In this document: one piece after another, positions 50,322-59,803 of the stretch
Layout of the letters: the number at the start of each line of letters is the position of its first letter
Numbering within the stretch: position 1 is the first letter of the stretch
DNA from: Chryseobacterium viscerum
Lineage (GTDB): Bacteria; Bacteroidota; Bacteroidia; Flavobacteriales; Weeksellaceae
Reading direction: 5' to 3'
Assembly (NCBI RefSeq): GCF_002899945.2
Contig: NZ_PPEG02000004.1
Location: forward strand, 372,001 to 436,000
DNA: 64,000 nt
Position numbers and translations under genes: made by a program
Notes under the pieces: generated by a model
Database searches by the model: none
What the model saw: the letters and a program-made list of their open reading frames with translations, nothing else
What the model was told of the DNA's origin: nothing

Positions 50322-51551
50322 ATGTTTGACCTAGATCGTTGGCAGGAAATATTCAGTTCTATCCGTAGTAATGTACTTCGGACAGTACTTTCAGGGTTCA
50401 CAGTAGCTCTGGGACTGTTTATTTTCATTGTACTTTTTGGAATTGGAAAAGGACTTCAGAATGCTTTCTCTGAAGGATTTTCAGGAGATGCCAAAAACCT
50501 GATTTCCATTACCACAGGGAAAACTACATTAGCTTATAAAGGATTGCAGTCAGATCGTACTGTTACGTTGAATAACAATGACTATGATTTTCTTATTAAT
50601 ACTGATAAGAAGAATGTAGGAGCTTCAAGTCCAAGATATAATGCCAGTTTAATGGTGAAGTACGGAAAGGAAAGTGGAATTTATCAGGTACATGGAGCGG
50701 AGCCAGGTGAGCAGATCATTGAAAACCGGAAGATGATTGATGGTAGATACATTACCCCTCGCGATTTGGCAGGAAAGCAAAATGTTGCAGTTATTGGAAG
50801 GATGGTGCAGAGAGATTTGATTAAGAACGGAAGCCCTGTAGGAAAGGAGCTTGATATCAACGGAACCATGTTTAAGGTCGTAGGAGTATTTTCCGATGAT
50901 GGAGGAGACTGGGACGAAAGACATATTACAGTTCCTATTACGACTCTGCAGCAAATGAAAAAAGGTTCTGATACCGTGAGTATAGCTTATATCTCTTACA
51001 GTGACAAACTGACTCCTGAGCAGGCTATCAAATACGGGGATGAATTAAAAGATAGATTAAAATCAAGAAAAAATGTTTCTCCTGATGATGAAAATGGGGT
51101 CCGCGTCTGGAACAATGCGAAAAACATGAACGATACATTCGTTTTTATGGCCGTGCTTACAGCGATTGTGGGGTTCATTGGATTGGGGACATTACTGGCC
51201 GGAATTATCGGGATCAGCAACATTATGGTGTATATCGTAAAAGAAAGAACCAAAGAGATCGGAGTACGAAAAGCTATTGGTGCTAAACCAAGCGGAATTG
51301 TAGGCCTGATTGTTCAGGAAAGTGTTGTGATTACAGTAGTATCCGGACTTATCGGAGTTGGAGTAGGGGTTTTAGCATTAAGTCTTATTGGCAATAGCCT
51401 TGAAGAGTTTTTCATTAAAAGCCCAAGTGTAGGATGGGGAGCTATTTTGATGGCATTCATTGCACTGATTTTCTCAGGATTAATTGCCGGATTTGTTCCA
51501 GCGTACAGAGCTTCAAGAATCAAACCGATTGAAGCACTAAGAACAGAATAA
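50322..51551 (+). CDS. MacB-like ABC transporter permease 1
   Basis: 409 residues with the MacB-type plan: one N-terminal helix (TVLSGFTVALGLFIFIVLFG), a large periplasmic domain (residues ~40-260), then three C-terminal helices (FVFMAVLTAIVGFIGLGTLL, VVITVVSGLIGVGVGVLALS, AILMAFIALIFSGLIAGFVP). The last segment VKERTKEIGVRKAIGAKPSG and the end KPIEALRTE are strongly conserved in the family. It probably pairs with the second permease as a heterodimer. Confidence 0.92.
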   Translation: MFDLDRWQEIFSSIRSNVLRTVLSGFTVALGLFIFIVLFGIGKGLQNAFSEGFSGDAKNLISITTGKTTLAYKGLQSDRTVTLNNNDYDFLINTDKKNVGASSPRYNASLMVKYGKESGIYQVHGAEPGEQIIENRKMIDGRYITPRDLAGKQNVAVIGRMVQRDLIKNGSPVGKELDINGTMFKVVGVFSDDGGDWDERHITVPITTLQQMKKGSDTVSIAYISYSDKLTPEQAIKYGDELKDRLKSRKNVSPDDENGVRVWNNAKNMNDTFVFMAVLTAIVGFIGLGTLLAGIIGISNIMVYIVKERTKEIGVRKAIGAKPSGIVGLIVQESVVITVVSGLIGVGVGVLALSLIGNSLEEFFIKSPSVGWGAILMAFIALIFSGLIAGFVPAYRASRIKPIEALRTE

Positions 51552-51636
51552 GGGATACAATAAAAGGCGAAGAAAAAAATATCGTCAGATAAAAAAATTG
51601 ATAGAATTCATAATTTATAACATATAATTCAAAAAG

Positions 51637-52908
51637 GTGAATATCATATTTAAAAAAGATACTTGGCAGGAGATCTATTATTCATTGAGGAATAATAAAC
51701 TCCGAACATTTCTTACCATGATTGGTGTAGGATGGGGGATGTTTTTGTATGTAAGCCTTCTTGGAGCAGCAAAAGGGATGGAGAATGGTTTTGATAAATT
51801 ATTTTCAGGTTTTGCAACCAACTCAATCTTCCTTTGGGCACAGAAAACCTCTATTCCCTATGAAGGATTTCCAAAAGGAAGAGAAGTTCACCTGAAGCTC
51901 TCCGATATGGAAATGCTGAAAAGGAAAGTAACAGCCATAGATTATATATCACCGCAAAATGCCAGAGGAAGCTTTACCGGAACACCGGGAGAAGCCATGT
52001 CCAGAAATGGGAAAAATGGAACATATTCGCTTACAGGAGACTACTCTGTAGGAAATAAAATTTCTGAAAAGAAACTGATCTTTGGACGCTATATCAATGA
52101 TGCAGACGTTTCCGGAAATAAAAATGTAGTGGTGATTGGGGAAGAAATTTATAAGAACTTTTTTGATTCCAAGAAAAAGGAAAACCCAATTGGACAGTCG
52201 ATCAATATAAAAGGATTATTCTTTAATGTCATTGGAGTATTCCGTGTGAAAAAAGGAGGCGGATTTGAAAATGACCAGACTGCTTTTATTCCACTTTCTA
52301 CGTACACGAAAGTGTATAATGCAGGAGATCAGATTGATATGTTCGCTATTGTAAGTAAGCCTAATGCCAATGTGAACTCAGTAGAAGAAGATGTAAAGCA
52401 GGTTTTGAAAACAAAGAACAAAGTTTCACCTGAAGATACGAATGCTTTCGGGAGTTTCAATTTGGGGAAAGAATTTAAAAAACTGACAGGCTTTCTTACG
52501 GGAATGCAGCTGTTGACCATTATAGTAGGAACATTAACGATCCTTGCAGGAGTAATTGCTATTTCCAATATCCTGTTGATTACGGTAAAAGAAAGAACCA
52601 AGGAGATTGGAATCAGAAGAGCGTTGGGAGCGAAACCGGCTGAAGTACGAAATCAGATTTTGCTGGAAAGTGTTGTGATCACGCTCTCCTCGGGATTATT
52701 GGGCTTTATGTTTGGAATCTTTGTGCTGATGATATTAAATGCGGTCACCCAAGGACAGGATTCATTCCCTTTCTATAACCCGACAGTCAACTATGGAAAT
52801 GTATTTGCAGCCATGGCAGTAATGGTAATTTTAGGACTGATTATCGGAATGATCCCTGCGCAGAGAGCCGTGAAAATCAGACCGATTGAAGCATTAAGAA
52901 CAGAATAA
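51637..52908 (+). CDS. MacB-like ABC transporter permease 2
   Basis: 423 residues, same topology as permease 1, with TVKERTKEIGIRRALGAKPAE and the identical end RPIEALRTE. Starts with GTG at 51637, 85 bases after the preceding gene. Two related permeases encoded in tandem suggest a heterodimeric transporter; the periplasmic domains differ more than the membrane parts. Substrate unknown. Confidence 0.9.
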   Translation: MNIIFKKDTWQEIYYSLRNNKLRTFLTMIGVGWGMFLYVSLLGAAKGMENGFDKLFSGFATNSIFLWAQKTSIPYEGFPKGREVHLKLSDMEMLKRKVTAIDYISPQNARGSFTGTPGEAMSRNGKNGTYSLTGDYSVGNKISEKKLIFGRYINDADVSGNKNVVVIGEEIYKNFFDSKKKENPIGQSINIKGLFFNVIGVFRVKKGGGFENDQTAFIPLSTYTKVYNAGDQIDMFAIVSKPNANVNSVEEDVKQVLKTKNKVSPEDTNAFGSFNLGKEFKKLTGFLTGMQLLTIIVGTLTILAGVIAISNILLITVKERTKEIGIRRALGAKPAEVRNQILLESVVITLSSGLLGFMFGIFVLMILNAVTQGQDSFPFYNPTVNYGNVFAAMAVMVILGLIIGMIPAQRAVKIRPIEALRTE

Positions 52909-53030
52909 TTAATTTGAAAATAAAACTCATTTGAACGTTTTAAAATAAAGAGGAACAGGTTCTCAGCAGTCTGGATGAATCTTTTAATTTTTAAATCATT
53001 CAATCTTTTAATAAAAAATAAACTATACAT

Positions 53031-54242
53031 ATGAAAAAGAAATTCACTTGGAAAAAAGCCATTTATATAGTGTTGGGGCTTTTCTTTGCAGTGGCATTGT
53101 TCTCAGGGATTAGCTATCTTGTAAAATCTAATTCTAAAGAAAGTGAAGCTTTCCTTACCCGTAAACCTACCGTTCAGAACATGGATGATAAAGTAATGGC
53201 TACAGGAAAAATTGTTCCTAAAGAAGAAATTGAAATCAAACCCAATATTGCCGGGATTATAGATAAAATCTTAGTAAAAGAAGGAGATAAGGTAGAAGTA
53301 GGGCAACTGATTGCTACCGTGAAAATTGTTCCAAGTATCTCTGAAGTAAACGCTGCTCAGCAGGAAGTTCAGAATGCACAGATTCAGATCAGCAATGCTC
53401 AGATGAACGTAGGAAATATGCAGAAGCAGTTTGAAATGCAGGAAAAATTGTACAAGCAGGGAGTAGCTTCTAAACAGGAGTTTCTGAATTCTCAGCAGCA
53501 ATTGTTTTCTCAACAGCAAACTCTTAAAAATTCTCAGCAGCAATTGAATACGGCTCAAAAAAGATTACAAATTGCTAAAACGGGAGCAACTCCTGAACTT
53601 CAGGGACAGGGATTAGCTACCACCGAGATCCGTTCCAAGGCTTCAGGTACCGTACTTGAAGTTCCTGTAAAAGCGGGAAGCCAGGTGATTGAAGCCAATA
53701 ACTTTAATGCCGGAACAACGATTTGTTCAGTGGCAGATTTGAACTCATTGATCTTTAAAGGAGAAATTGATGAAGCACAAGCTGGAAAGCTAAGCCAAGG
53801 TATGGATATGAACATCGTAATCGGTGCATTACAAAATAAAACGTTCCCTGGAAAACTGACCATGATTGCCCCTAAAGGAAAAGATAATGCAGGAACTATC
53901 AAATTCCCGGTAGAAGGTAATGTAAGTAATCCTAATAATGATTATATTAGAGCTGGTTTTTCTGCGAATGGTGAAATTGTTTTGAGTTCTCAGAAAAATG
54001 CATTATTATTGGATGAGTCTTTAGTTCAATATGAAAAGAAACAAGGTAAAGATGTTTCTTTCGTAGAAGTAAAACAAAAAGATGGGAAATTCAAAAAAGT
54101 ATATGTGAAACTTGGAGCAAGTGACGGTATCAACGTTCAGGTTCTTCCAGGATCAGATATTACAAAAGACACTGAAGTAAAAGTTTGGAACCCGTCTGAT
54201 AAAGACAAAGAAGAACTGAAAGAAAAGTCTAGCAAGAAATAA
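53031..54242 (+). CDS. HlyD-family periplasmic adaptor subunit
   Basis: 403 residues. One N-terminal membrane helix (AIYIVLGLFFAVALFSGISYL), then a lipoyl/barrel-sandwich domain interrupted by a long coiled coil (about residues 105-185, rich in Gln: QEVQNAQIQISNAQMNVGNM), then the beta-barrel (VPVKAGSQVIEANNFNAGTT). This is the MacA/HlyD membrane-fusion protein that bridges the MacB-like pump to an outer-membrane channel. No TolC gene is in the operon. A terminator follows. Confidence 0.93.
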   Translation: MKKKFTWKKAIYIVLGLFFAVALFSGISYLVKSNSKESEAFLTRKPTVQNMDDKVMATGKIVPKEEIEIKPNIAGIIDKILVKEGDKVEVGQLIATVKIVPSISEVNAAQQEVQNAQIQISNAQMNVGNMQKQFEMQEKLYKQGVASKQEFLNSQQQLFSQQQTLKNSQQQLNTAQKRLQIAKTGATPELQGQGLATTEIRSKASGTVLEVPVKAGSQVIEANNFNAGTTICSVADLNSLIFKGEIDEAQAGKLSQGMDMNIVIGALQNKTFPGKLTMIAPKGKDNAGTIKFPVEGNVSNPNNDYIRAGFSANGEIVLSSQKNALLLDESLVQYEKKQGKDVSFVEVKQKDGKFKKVYVKLGASDGINVQVLPGSDITKDTEVKVWNPSDKDKEELKEKSSKK

Positions 54243-54270
54243 TAAACTACACTATACACTTTTAAACTGT

Positions 54271-54306
54271 GAATCCCGGAGGAATTTTTTCTCCGGGATT
54301 CTTTTT
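54271..54306 (+). terminator. Terminator of the MacAB-like operon
   Basis: GAATCCCGGAG (54271-54281) pairs perfectly with CTCCGGGATTC (54291-54301), loop of nine bases, followed by TTTTT. It is 28 bases after the adaptor stop. Confidence 0.9.
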
Positions 54307-54390
54307 GCATAAAGTTTTTGCTAATGCTGCGGGCATTTAAATTCTTGACATTGAATCGAGAAGTCATTTAACAAACATCAAATAATTTCC

Positions 54391-54398
54391 TACATTTG
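54391..54398 (+). promoter_or_regulatory. -7 box of the 54419 gene
   Basis: TACATTTG is a perfect TAnnTTTG box; RNA should start near 54404, 15 bases before the ATG. Confidence 0.6.
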
Positions 54399-54418
54399 AT
54401 CTAAACATCAATTGAAAA

Positions 54419-54985
54419 ATGTGCCGATACGCTGTAAAAACTTATAAATCACACTATGTATGCTTTAAATGCCGAAAATCATTTAAACAACCTGATATAG
54501 ATGATATTTTACGACGAATTAAAAAAGAAAAAATATACCATGAATCAGATGGGAAATCGATTCGTAAAGTAGGACCTGTTTTTACAAAAACAAAAACAGA
54601 AGAGTTAAAAGAACTCGTTTCAGAGATAGGAAGCAGAAGTATAAGATGTCCTGAATGCAGAAATATAATGGCCGACCTTGGAAAAGATTTCAAAGCTCCT
54701 AAAAAAACGGCAGTAAAGGAATGGAAAATTGTAGAAAGTCTTTTTAAAACAGGAAAGTGCTTTCATAGCTGTGGTTGCGATGGGATAGGATATATTCCAA
54801 AAAACACCAATGACTATGCAATTTATTTGAAAACCATTTTACAGACATATGAAGAATATTTGATTTCCTATCAGAATGTGTCTATAATAGAATGTCACGA
54901 TAAAAATGAAAGAATTAATTACTGGTCTGAAAATATTCAAAAGGTAAAAACTGAAATTATTGACAATAAGTTTGATACGGTATGA
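54419..54985 (+). CDS. Zinc-ribbon-like hypothetical protein
   Basis: 188 residues, soluble. Two CxxC pairs are visible: CFKCRKSF (near residue 15) and CPECRN (near residue 77), which probably bind one zinc as in zinc ribbons. A later segment CFHSCGCDGIGY may bind a second metal. The remainder is helical with KTILQTYEEYLISYQNV. No family is recognised. It has its own TACATTTG promoter and could be a nucleic-acid-binding or regulatory protein. Confidence 0.6.
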   Translation: MCRYAVKTYKSHYVCFKCRKSFKQPDIDDILRRIKKEKIYHESDGKSIRKVGPVFTKTKTEELKELVSEIGSRSIRCPECRNIMADLGKDFKAPKKTAVKEWKIVESLFKTGKCFHSCGCDGIGYIPKNTNDYAIYLKTILQTYEEYLISYQNVSIIECHDKNERINYWSENIQKVKTEIIDNKFDTV

Positions 54986-55041
54986 GAATGTAATATAAAA
55001 TAGGTTTAAAATGTCTTAATTTTAAATTAAAACTATACCCC

Positions 55042-56562
55042 ATGAAAAAAGACTATTGGATTCTGTTTCTTTTCATTATTGCAAAGTTTGTACTTCAGTA
55101 CGTGTTGATCAGCCCAGAATATGAATTGCAGCGGGATGAATATTTACATCTTGATCAAGGTAACCATCTTGCGTGGGGCTATCTCTCCGTTCCCCCAGTA
55201 AGCTCATGGATTTCCTGGCTCATAAAAATATTGGGTAATTCCGTATTTTGGGTAAAATTTTTTCCGGCATTATTCGGAGCATTAACGATGGTTGTTGTCT
55301 GGAAAGCCATACAAGAATTGAAAGGAAATCTTTTTGCTTGTACATTGGCGTCTTTTGGACTCTTATTCTCCGTTTTACTTCGTTTGAATATGCTGTATCA
55401 GCCCAACTCCCTGGATGTTCTTCTATGGACCTCTTTTTTCTATATCCTGATCAAATATGTCAGTACAGAAAATACAAAATGGCTGTACTGGGGAGGAATT
55501 ATTTTCGGAATGGGTATTTTAAATAAATACAATATAATTTTTCTTGCACTGGGTTTTATTCCTGCGATTTTAATGACAAAGCAAAGAAAAATTTTTATAA
55601 ACCCGCATGCTTATGGAGCAGCGCTGCTTGCTTTAATAATCGTTTTGCCCAATCTCATCTGGCAGTATCATAATGGTTTTCCTGTGATTCACCATATGAA
55701 GGAGCTTTCTGAAACCCAATTGGTCAACGTCAATAGATTTGATTTCCTTAAATCCCAGCTTCTGCTCTTCATTGGGGTGACCTTTGTAATACTTTTTGCA
55801 TTGTATGCTTTGTTATTTTATAAGCCCTTTGCGAGATTTCAGTTTTTCTTTTGGGGCTATGTGATAACAATAGGATTGTTTTTATTTTTCAAAGCAAAAG
55901 ATTATTATGCCATTGGACTTTATCCTATTTATATAGGTTTTGGAGCAGTTTATTTAGGCAATATTTTACAGTCAGGATGGAAGAAGTTTCTTAAACCCGT
56001 TTGTATTTTGCATCCGATAATTCTCTTTATACCTATATACAATATCACATTTCCTAATAAAAGCCCTGAGTTTATTGCCAGTCACCCTGAATCTTATAAA
56101 AAGTGGGGGCTCTTGCGCTGGGAAGATGGAAAAGACCATGCCTTGCCTCAGGACTTTGCAGATATGCTGGGATGGAAAGAATTGGCCCAAAAAGTAGATG
56201 GAAAATATTCCACACTGGAAAAATCCGGAAACACGCTGGTGTTATGTGATAATTATGGCCAAGCTGGAGCGATTAATTATTACTCGAAAAAAGGAATAAA
56301 AGCGGTGTCATTTAATGCAGACTATATCAACTGGTTCGATTTGAGTAAAAAATATAAAAACCTCATTAGAGTTAAAGATCGCCCGGAAGATGAACTTGAA
56401 AAAACAGGACCTTACTTTGAAAATTCCTCAATAGTTGGATCCGTTACCAATCTCTATGCAAGAGAAATGGGGACTACCATTTTTAGTTTTGAAAATGCAA
56501 AAATTGATATCCGGAAAAGAATTCAGGATGAAATTGATGAAGATAAAAAGCAATGGAAATAG
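55042..56562 (+). CDS. GT39-like membrane glycosyltransferase
   Basis: 506 residues. Acidic motif YELQRDEYLHLDQG (about residues 28-41) fits the DE/ED motif in the first periplasmic loop of ArnT/PMT-like GT-C enzymes, which use a polyprenyl-phosphate-linked sugar. About ten membrane helices follow (for example GNSVFWVKFFPALFGALTMV, LNKYNIIFLALGFIPAILM, FLFIGVTFVILFALYALLF). The C-terminal ~100 residues are a soluble periplasmic domain. The acceptor could be lipid A or a protein; not known. Monocistronic. Confidence 0.85.
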   Translation: MKKDYWILFLFIIAKFVLQYVLISPEYELQRDEYLHLDQGNHLAWGYLSVPPVSSWISWLIKILGNSVFWVKFFPALFGALTMVVVWKAIQELKGNLFACTLASFGLLFSVLLRLNMLYQPNSLDVLLWTSFFYILIKYVSTENTKWLYWGGIIFGMGILNKYNIIFLALGFIPAILMTKQRKIFINPHAYGAALLALIIVLPNLIWQYHNGFPVIHHMKELSETQLVNVNRFDFLKSQLLLFIGVTFVILFALYALLFYKPFARFQFFFWGYVITIGLFLFFKAKDYYAIGLYPIYIGFGAVYLGNILQSGWKKFLKPVCILHPIILFIPIYNITFPNKSPEFIASHPESYKKWGLLRWEDGKDHALPQDFADMLGWKELAQKVDGKYSTLEKSGNTLVLCDNYGQAGAINYYSKKGIKAVSFNADYINWFDLSKKYKNLIRVKDRPEDELEKTGPYFENSSIVGSVTNLYAREMGTTIFSFENAKIDIRKRIQDEIDEDKKQWK

Positions 56563-56674
56563 CATTCCATTAAGTTCTATCGGTTGAAAAACTTTGATAA
56601 TAGTTGCTTTCAAACTGGCAAAATAAATTTGATAAAATACTATTGCAACTTTATTGCATTAATGAAAATTATGT

Positions 56675-56719
56675 TAACTTTGCACTATCAACTATCAACT
56701 ATCAACTATCAACTATCAA
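56675..56719 (+). promoter_or_regulatory. Promoter with a five-fold CTATCAA repeat at the RNA start
   Basis: TAACTTTG (56675-56682) is the -7 box, with TTG (56654-56656) 18 bases upstream as the -33. Five perfect tandem CTATCAA units fill 56685-56719, so the predicted RNA start (near 56688) is inside the first unit and the leader is made of the repeat. The ATG is at 56727. Confidence 0.65.
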
Positions 56720-56726
56720 CTGAATT

Positions 56727-57632
56727 ATGGAAAACAAAAACTTTGATGTCATTATAATAGGCGGAAGCTATTCAGGATTATCCGCAGGAATGTCTTTAGG
56801 GAGATCTCTAAGAAATGTTTTGATTATTGACAACGGAAAACCTTGCAACAGACAGACCCCTCATTCGCATAATTTTATTACCCATGACGGAAAAACACCG
56901 GCAGAAATTGCTCAGCTTGCCAAAAAAGATGTTGAAAAATACAACACAGTCAAGTTTTATAACGGAACCGTTACAAAAACAATAAAAGCAACAGAAGGTT
57001 TTGATGTTGAAATATCATCCGGTGAAAAATTTCATGCTAAAAAACTGATTCTGGCATCTGGGATAAAAGATATAATGCCGGATATTCCAGGATTTGCAGA
57101 ATGCTGGGGGATTTCTGTTTTACACTGCCCCTACTGTCATGGCTATGAAGTGAAAAATGAAGTGACCGGAATTCTTTCTAACGGAGATATGGCTTACGAA
57201 TTTTCAAAACTGATTTTTAATATGACCAAAAACCTTACATTATTTACCAATGGAAAGGCCACACTTACTGATGAGCAGATCGAAAAACTGAATCAGAATA
57301 AAATCATTCTAAACGAAGATGAAATTGCAGGAATAGAACATAAGAAGGGCTCTATTCAAAAAATAATTTTCAAAAATGGGAAGGAGATTGTCTTACAGGC
57401 TTTATATGCCAAAATTCCTTTTGAACAAAATATAAATGCATCTGGTGATCTGGGATGTGAATTGACAGAGCAGGGATTTATTAATATAGACATGATGCAA
57501 AAAACAACTGTTCCAGGAGTTTTTGCCTGTGGAGATAATGTAACCATGATGCGTTCCGTAGCGAATGCCATTGCACAGGGGAATTTTACAGGTGCTGTGG
57601 TGAATAAAGAACTTTCAGACGAAGAATTTTAA
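56727..57632 (+). CDS. NAD(P)/FAD-dependent oxidoreductase (thioredoxin-reductase-like)
   Basis: 301 residues. The FAD GxGxxG loop is GGSYSGLSAG near residue 12; CPYC (in LHCPYCHGYE) is in the redox-disulphide position of thioredoxin reductases; GVFACGDN near the C-terminus closes the FAD site. The NADPH half lacks a clean GxGxxA motif (GILSNGDMAYEFSKL), so electron donor and partner are unsure. Related proteins are often annotated as thioredoxin reductase or FAD-dependent oxidoreductase in Bacteroidota. The leader consists of CTATCAA repeats. Confidence 0.85.
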   Translation: MENKNFDVIIIGGSYSGLSAGMSLGRSLRNVLIIDNGKPCNRQTPHSHNFITHDGKTPAEIAQLAKKDVEKYNTVKFYNGTVTKTIKATEGFDVEISSGEKFHAKKLILASGIKDIMPDIPGFAECWGISVLHCPYCHGYEVKNEVTGILSNGDMAYEFSKLIFNMTKNLTLFTNGKATLTDEQIEKLNQNKIILNEDEIAGIEHKKGSIQKIIFKNGKEIVLQALYAKIPFEQNINASGDLGCELTEQGFINIDMMQKTTVPGVFACGDNVTMMRSVANAIAQGNFTGAVVNKELSDEEF

Positions 57633-57674
57633 TGGCTTTCTTATAATAAAGGTGTTGAAACTTTATAAAACTAC

Positions 57675-57850
57675 AAAAGTCACAAAAGTTTTCATTTTAA
57701 AAGACTTTAGTCCACTTAAGTAAGTTTAAAATGACTCCGCAGAAAAGTTTACATAAGATGAAAATCAAAGATTTTATAAAACTTAGGCGTACTTATTATG
57801 CATAAAGCTTGGCTCTAAAAAACTTAAGTATTTAAACTTTTGTGTCTTTT
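57675..57850. repeat. Long imperfect inverted repeat in the gap before glyA
   Basis: AAAAGTCACAAAAGTTT (57675-57691) pairs with AAACTTTTGTGTCTTTT (57834-57850) with one mismatch; ACTTAAGT palindromes lie inside each arm side. It fills most of the 370-base gap between the oxidoreductase gene and glyA, where no gene is seen. Its AAAGTCACAAAAG-type arms suggest a dispersed repeat. Confidence 0.6.
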
Positions 57851-57966
57851 ATGGTTAAAATAATCAATGTAAAAGTTGACACGGCTTCAATATAAAAGGA
57901 GATGTTTTTTCATTTTTAGCGGTTAAAAATCATTTTTTCGATATAGAAATCTCGACGAAAATTCCG

Positions 57967-57974
57967 TACATTTG
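57967..57974 (+). promoter_or_regulatory. -7 box of glyA
   Basis: TACATTTG is a perfect TAnnTTTG box; RNA should start near 57980, so the GTG at 57977 is too early and the ATG at 58004 is the better start. Confidence 0.6.
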
Positions 57975-58003
57975 GGGTGGAAATTTCAAAAACTAAAAGT
58001 AAA

Positions 58004-59269
58004 ATGGATATTATTTTCGACCTGATTGAAAAAGAAAGACAAAGACAAACTCATGGATTAGAGCTTATTGCATCAGAAAACTTTGTTTCTGAAAACGTGA
58101 TGAAAGCGATGGGAAGTGTACTGACAAACAAATATGCTGAAGGATATCCCGGAAAAAGATATTACGGAGGATGTGAAGTCGTAGATGAGGTTGAAACTTT
58201 AGCGATCAACAGAGCAAAAGAACTTTTCGGAGTAGACTATGTGAACGTTCAGCCACATTCTGGTTCTCAGGCGAATGCAGCTATTTATCTTGCAGTTTTG
58301 AAACCTGGTGATAAGATCATGGGGATGGACCTTTCAATGGGAGGACACCTTACTCACGGTTCAGCAGTGAATTTTTCCGGTATTCAGTATAATGTAGTTT
58401 CTTACGGAGTTCAGCAGGAAACAGGTCTTATCGACTATGACCAAATGAGAGAAGTAGCATTAAGAGAAAAGCCGAAAATGCTTATTGCAGGTTTTTCAGC
58501 CTATTCAAGAGATTTAGATTATGCTAAATTTAGAGAAGTTGCAGACGAAATTGGAGCTACACTTTGGGCAGACATCGCTCATCCGGCTGGTTTGGTAGCA
58601 AAAGGATTATTAAACTCTCCATTCGAACACTGTCATGTAGTAACTACTACGACTCATAAAACCTTAAGAGGTCCAAGAGGAGGGATGATTATGATGGGGA
58701 AAGATTTCGAAAATACATATGGCCACAAAACTCCAAAAGGAGAAATCAAAATGATGAGCCAGGTATTGGACGGAGCAGTATTCCCAGGTATCCAGGGAGG
58801 ACCACTTGAACATGTGATTGCTGGTAAAGCTGTTGCTTTCGGTGAAGCTTTGGATGGTCAGTTCGAAACTTATGCAAAACAAGTTAAAGCAAATGCTCAG
58901 GCACTATCAAAAGCGATGGTTGACAGAGGTTTTGATATTGTAAGTGGTGGTACAGACAATCACTTGATGTTGGTAGACCTTAGAAATAAAGGAGTAAATG
59001 GTAAAGAAACAGAAAAAGCATTAGTGCTTGCTGATATTACCTGCAACAAAAATATGGTTCCTTTTGATGATAAATCACCATTCACGACATCTGGTATCAG
59101 ATTAGGAACTGCTGCAATTACAACAAGAGGACTTAAAGAAAATGATATGAATACTATTGCAGAATTAATTTCTGAAGTGGTAGACAATATCAAAAATGAA
59201 GAAGTTCTTACATCAGTAAGAAAGAAAGTTAACGAATTAATGGAAGGAAAAGCTTTGTTCAATTACTAA
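58004..59269 (+). CDS. glyA: Serine hydroxymethyltransferase
   Basis: 421 residues, normal for bacterial SHMT. It opens [20 protein letters not shown] with LIASENFVS, includes the Lys that holds PLP in [14 protein letters not shown], and has [20 protein letters not shown]. It converts serine and tetrahydrofolate to glycine and methylene-THF in the cytosol. The gene has its own TACATTTG promoter and a strong terminator, so it is monocistronic. Confidence 0.97.
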   Translation: MDIIFDLIEKERQRQTHGLELIASENFVSENVMKAMGSVLTNKYAEGYPGKRYYGGCEVVDEVETLAINRAKELFGVDYVNVQPHSGSQANAAIYLAVLKPGDKIMGMDLSMGGHLTHGSAVNFSGIQYNVVSYGVQQETGLIDYDQMREVALREKPKMLIAGFSAYSRDLDYAKFREVADEIGATLWADIAHPAGLVAKGLLNSPFEHCHVVTTTTHKTLRGPRGGMIMMGKDFENTYGHKTPKGEIKMMSQVLDGAVFPGIQGGPLEHVIAGKAVAFGEALDGQFETYAKQVKANAQALSKAMVDRGFDIVSGGTDNHLMLVDLRNKGVNGKETEKALVLADITCNKNMVPFDDKSPFTTSGIRLGTAAITTRGLKENDMNTIAELISEVVDNIKNEEVLTSVRKKVNELMEGKALFNY

Positions 59270-59290
59270 CAAGCACTCCAATATTATATA

Positions 59291-59320
59291 AAGAATGAGC
59301 ACACTGCTCATTCTTTTTTT
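59291..59320 (+). terminator. Terminator of glyA
   Basis: AAGAATGAGCA (59291-59301) pairs perfectly with TGCTCATTCTT (59305-59315), loop CAC, followed by TTTTT. It ends seven bases before recX. Confidence 0.9.
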
Positions 59321-59326
59321 ATTCAA

Positions 59327-59785
59327 ATGGAAAAAAAATCTTATACTTTCGACGAAATCAAACAGAAACTGGTCAATTACTGTGTTTACCAGGATCGCTG
59401 TCACGCAGAAGTGGAACAGAAGATGAGAGAGTTTCTGCTTATAGAGGAAGCAAAGGAAGAAATTATCCTGTACCTCCTGAAAGAAAACTTTTTGAATGAA
59501 GAAAGATTTACACGAAGTTATATCAGAGGTAAATTTTATATCAAACATTGGGGCAGAACCAAAATAAAAATGAATCTGAAGCAAAAACAGATTTCCGAGA
59601 GACTGATCAATTCTTGTTTTGATGAGATATACGAGCCTGATTATGAAAAGACTATCAGAAAGATTTTTGAGGATTATTATTCCAAACAAACCGGCTTGAA
59701 AGAATATCAAAAAAAAGCTAAGACAATAAAATATCTTATGAGCCGTGGTTTTGAATATGAAAAAATAAATGATATTTTTGACTGA
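59327..59785 (+). CDS. recX: Regulatory protein RecX
   Basis: 152 residues made of three helical repeats, as in RecX. Visible signatures: YCVYQDRCHAEVEQKMREFL, LLKENFLNEERFTRSYIRGK with the conserved FxxxRF-type region, and WGRTKIKMNLKQKQISERLI. RecX binds RecA filaments and limits recombination. recA is not in the window. The start is seven bases after the glyA terminator. Confidence 0.92.
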   Translation: MEKKSYTFDEIKQKLVNYCVYQDRCHAEVEQKMREFLLIEEAKEEIILYLLKENFLNEERFTRSYIRGKFYIKHWGRTKIKMNLKQKQISERLINSCFDEIYEPDYEKTIRKIFEDYYSKQTGLKEYQKKAKTIKYLMSRGFEYEKINDIFD

Positions 59786-59803
59786 AAATTAAAAAAAGGA
59801 AGA

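Noticed and set aside
49542..54242. MacAB-like operon as the lanthipeptide exporter
   Set aside because: It is 24 kb away on the other strand with its own terminator; no sequence evidence links it to the peptide.
56685..56719. Tandem repeats as a CRISPR array
   Set aside because: Units are 7 bases with no spacers and no cas genes nearby; it is a simple tandem repeat.
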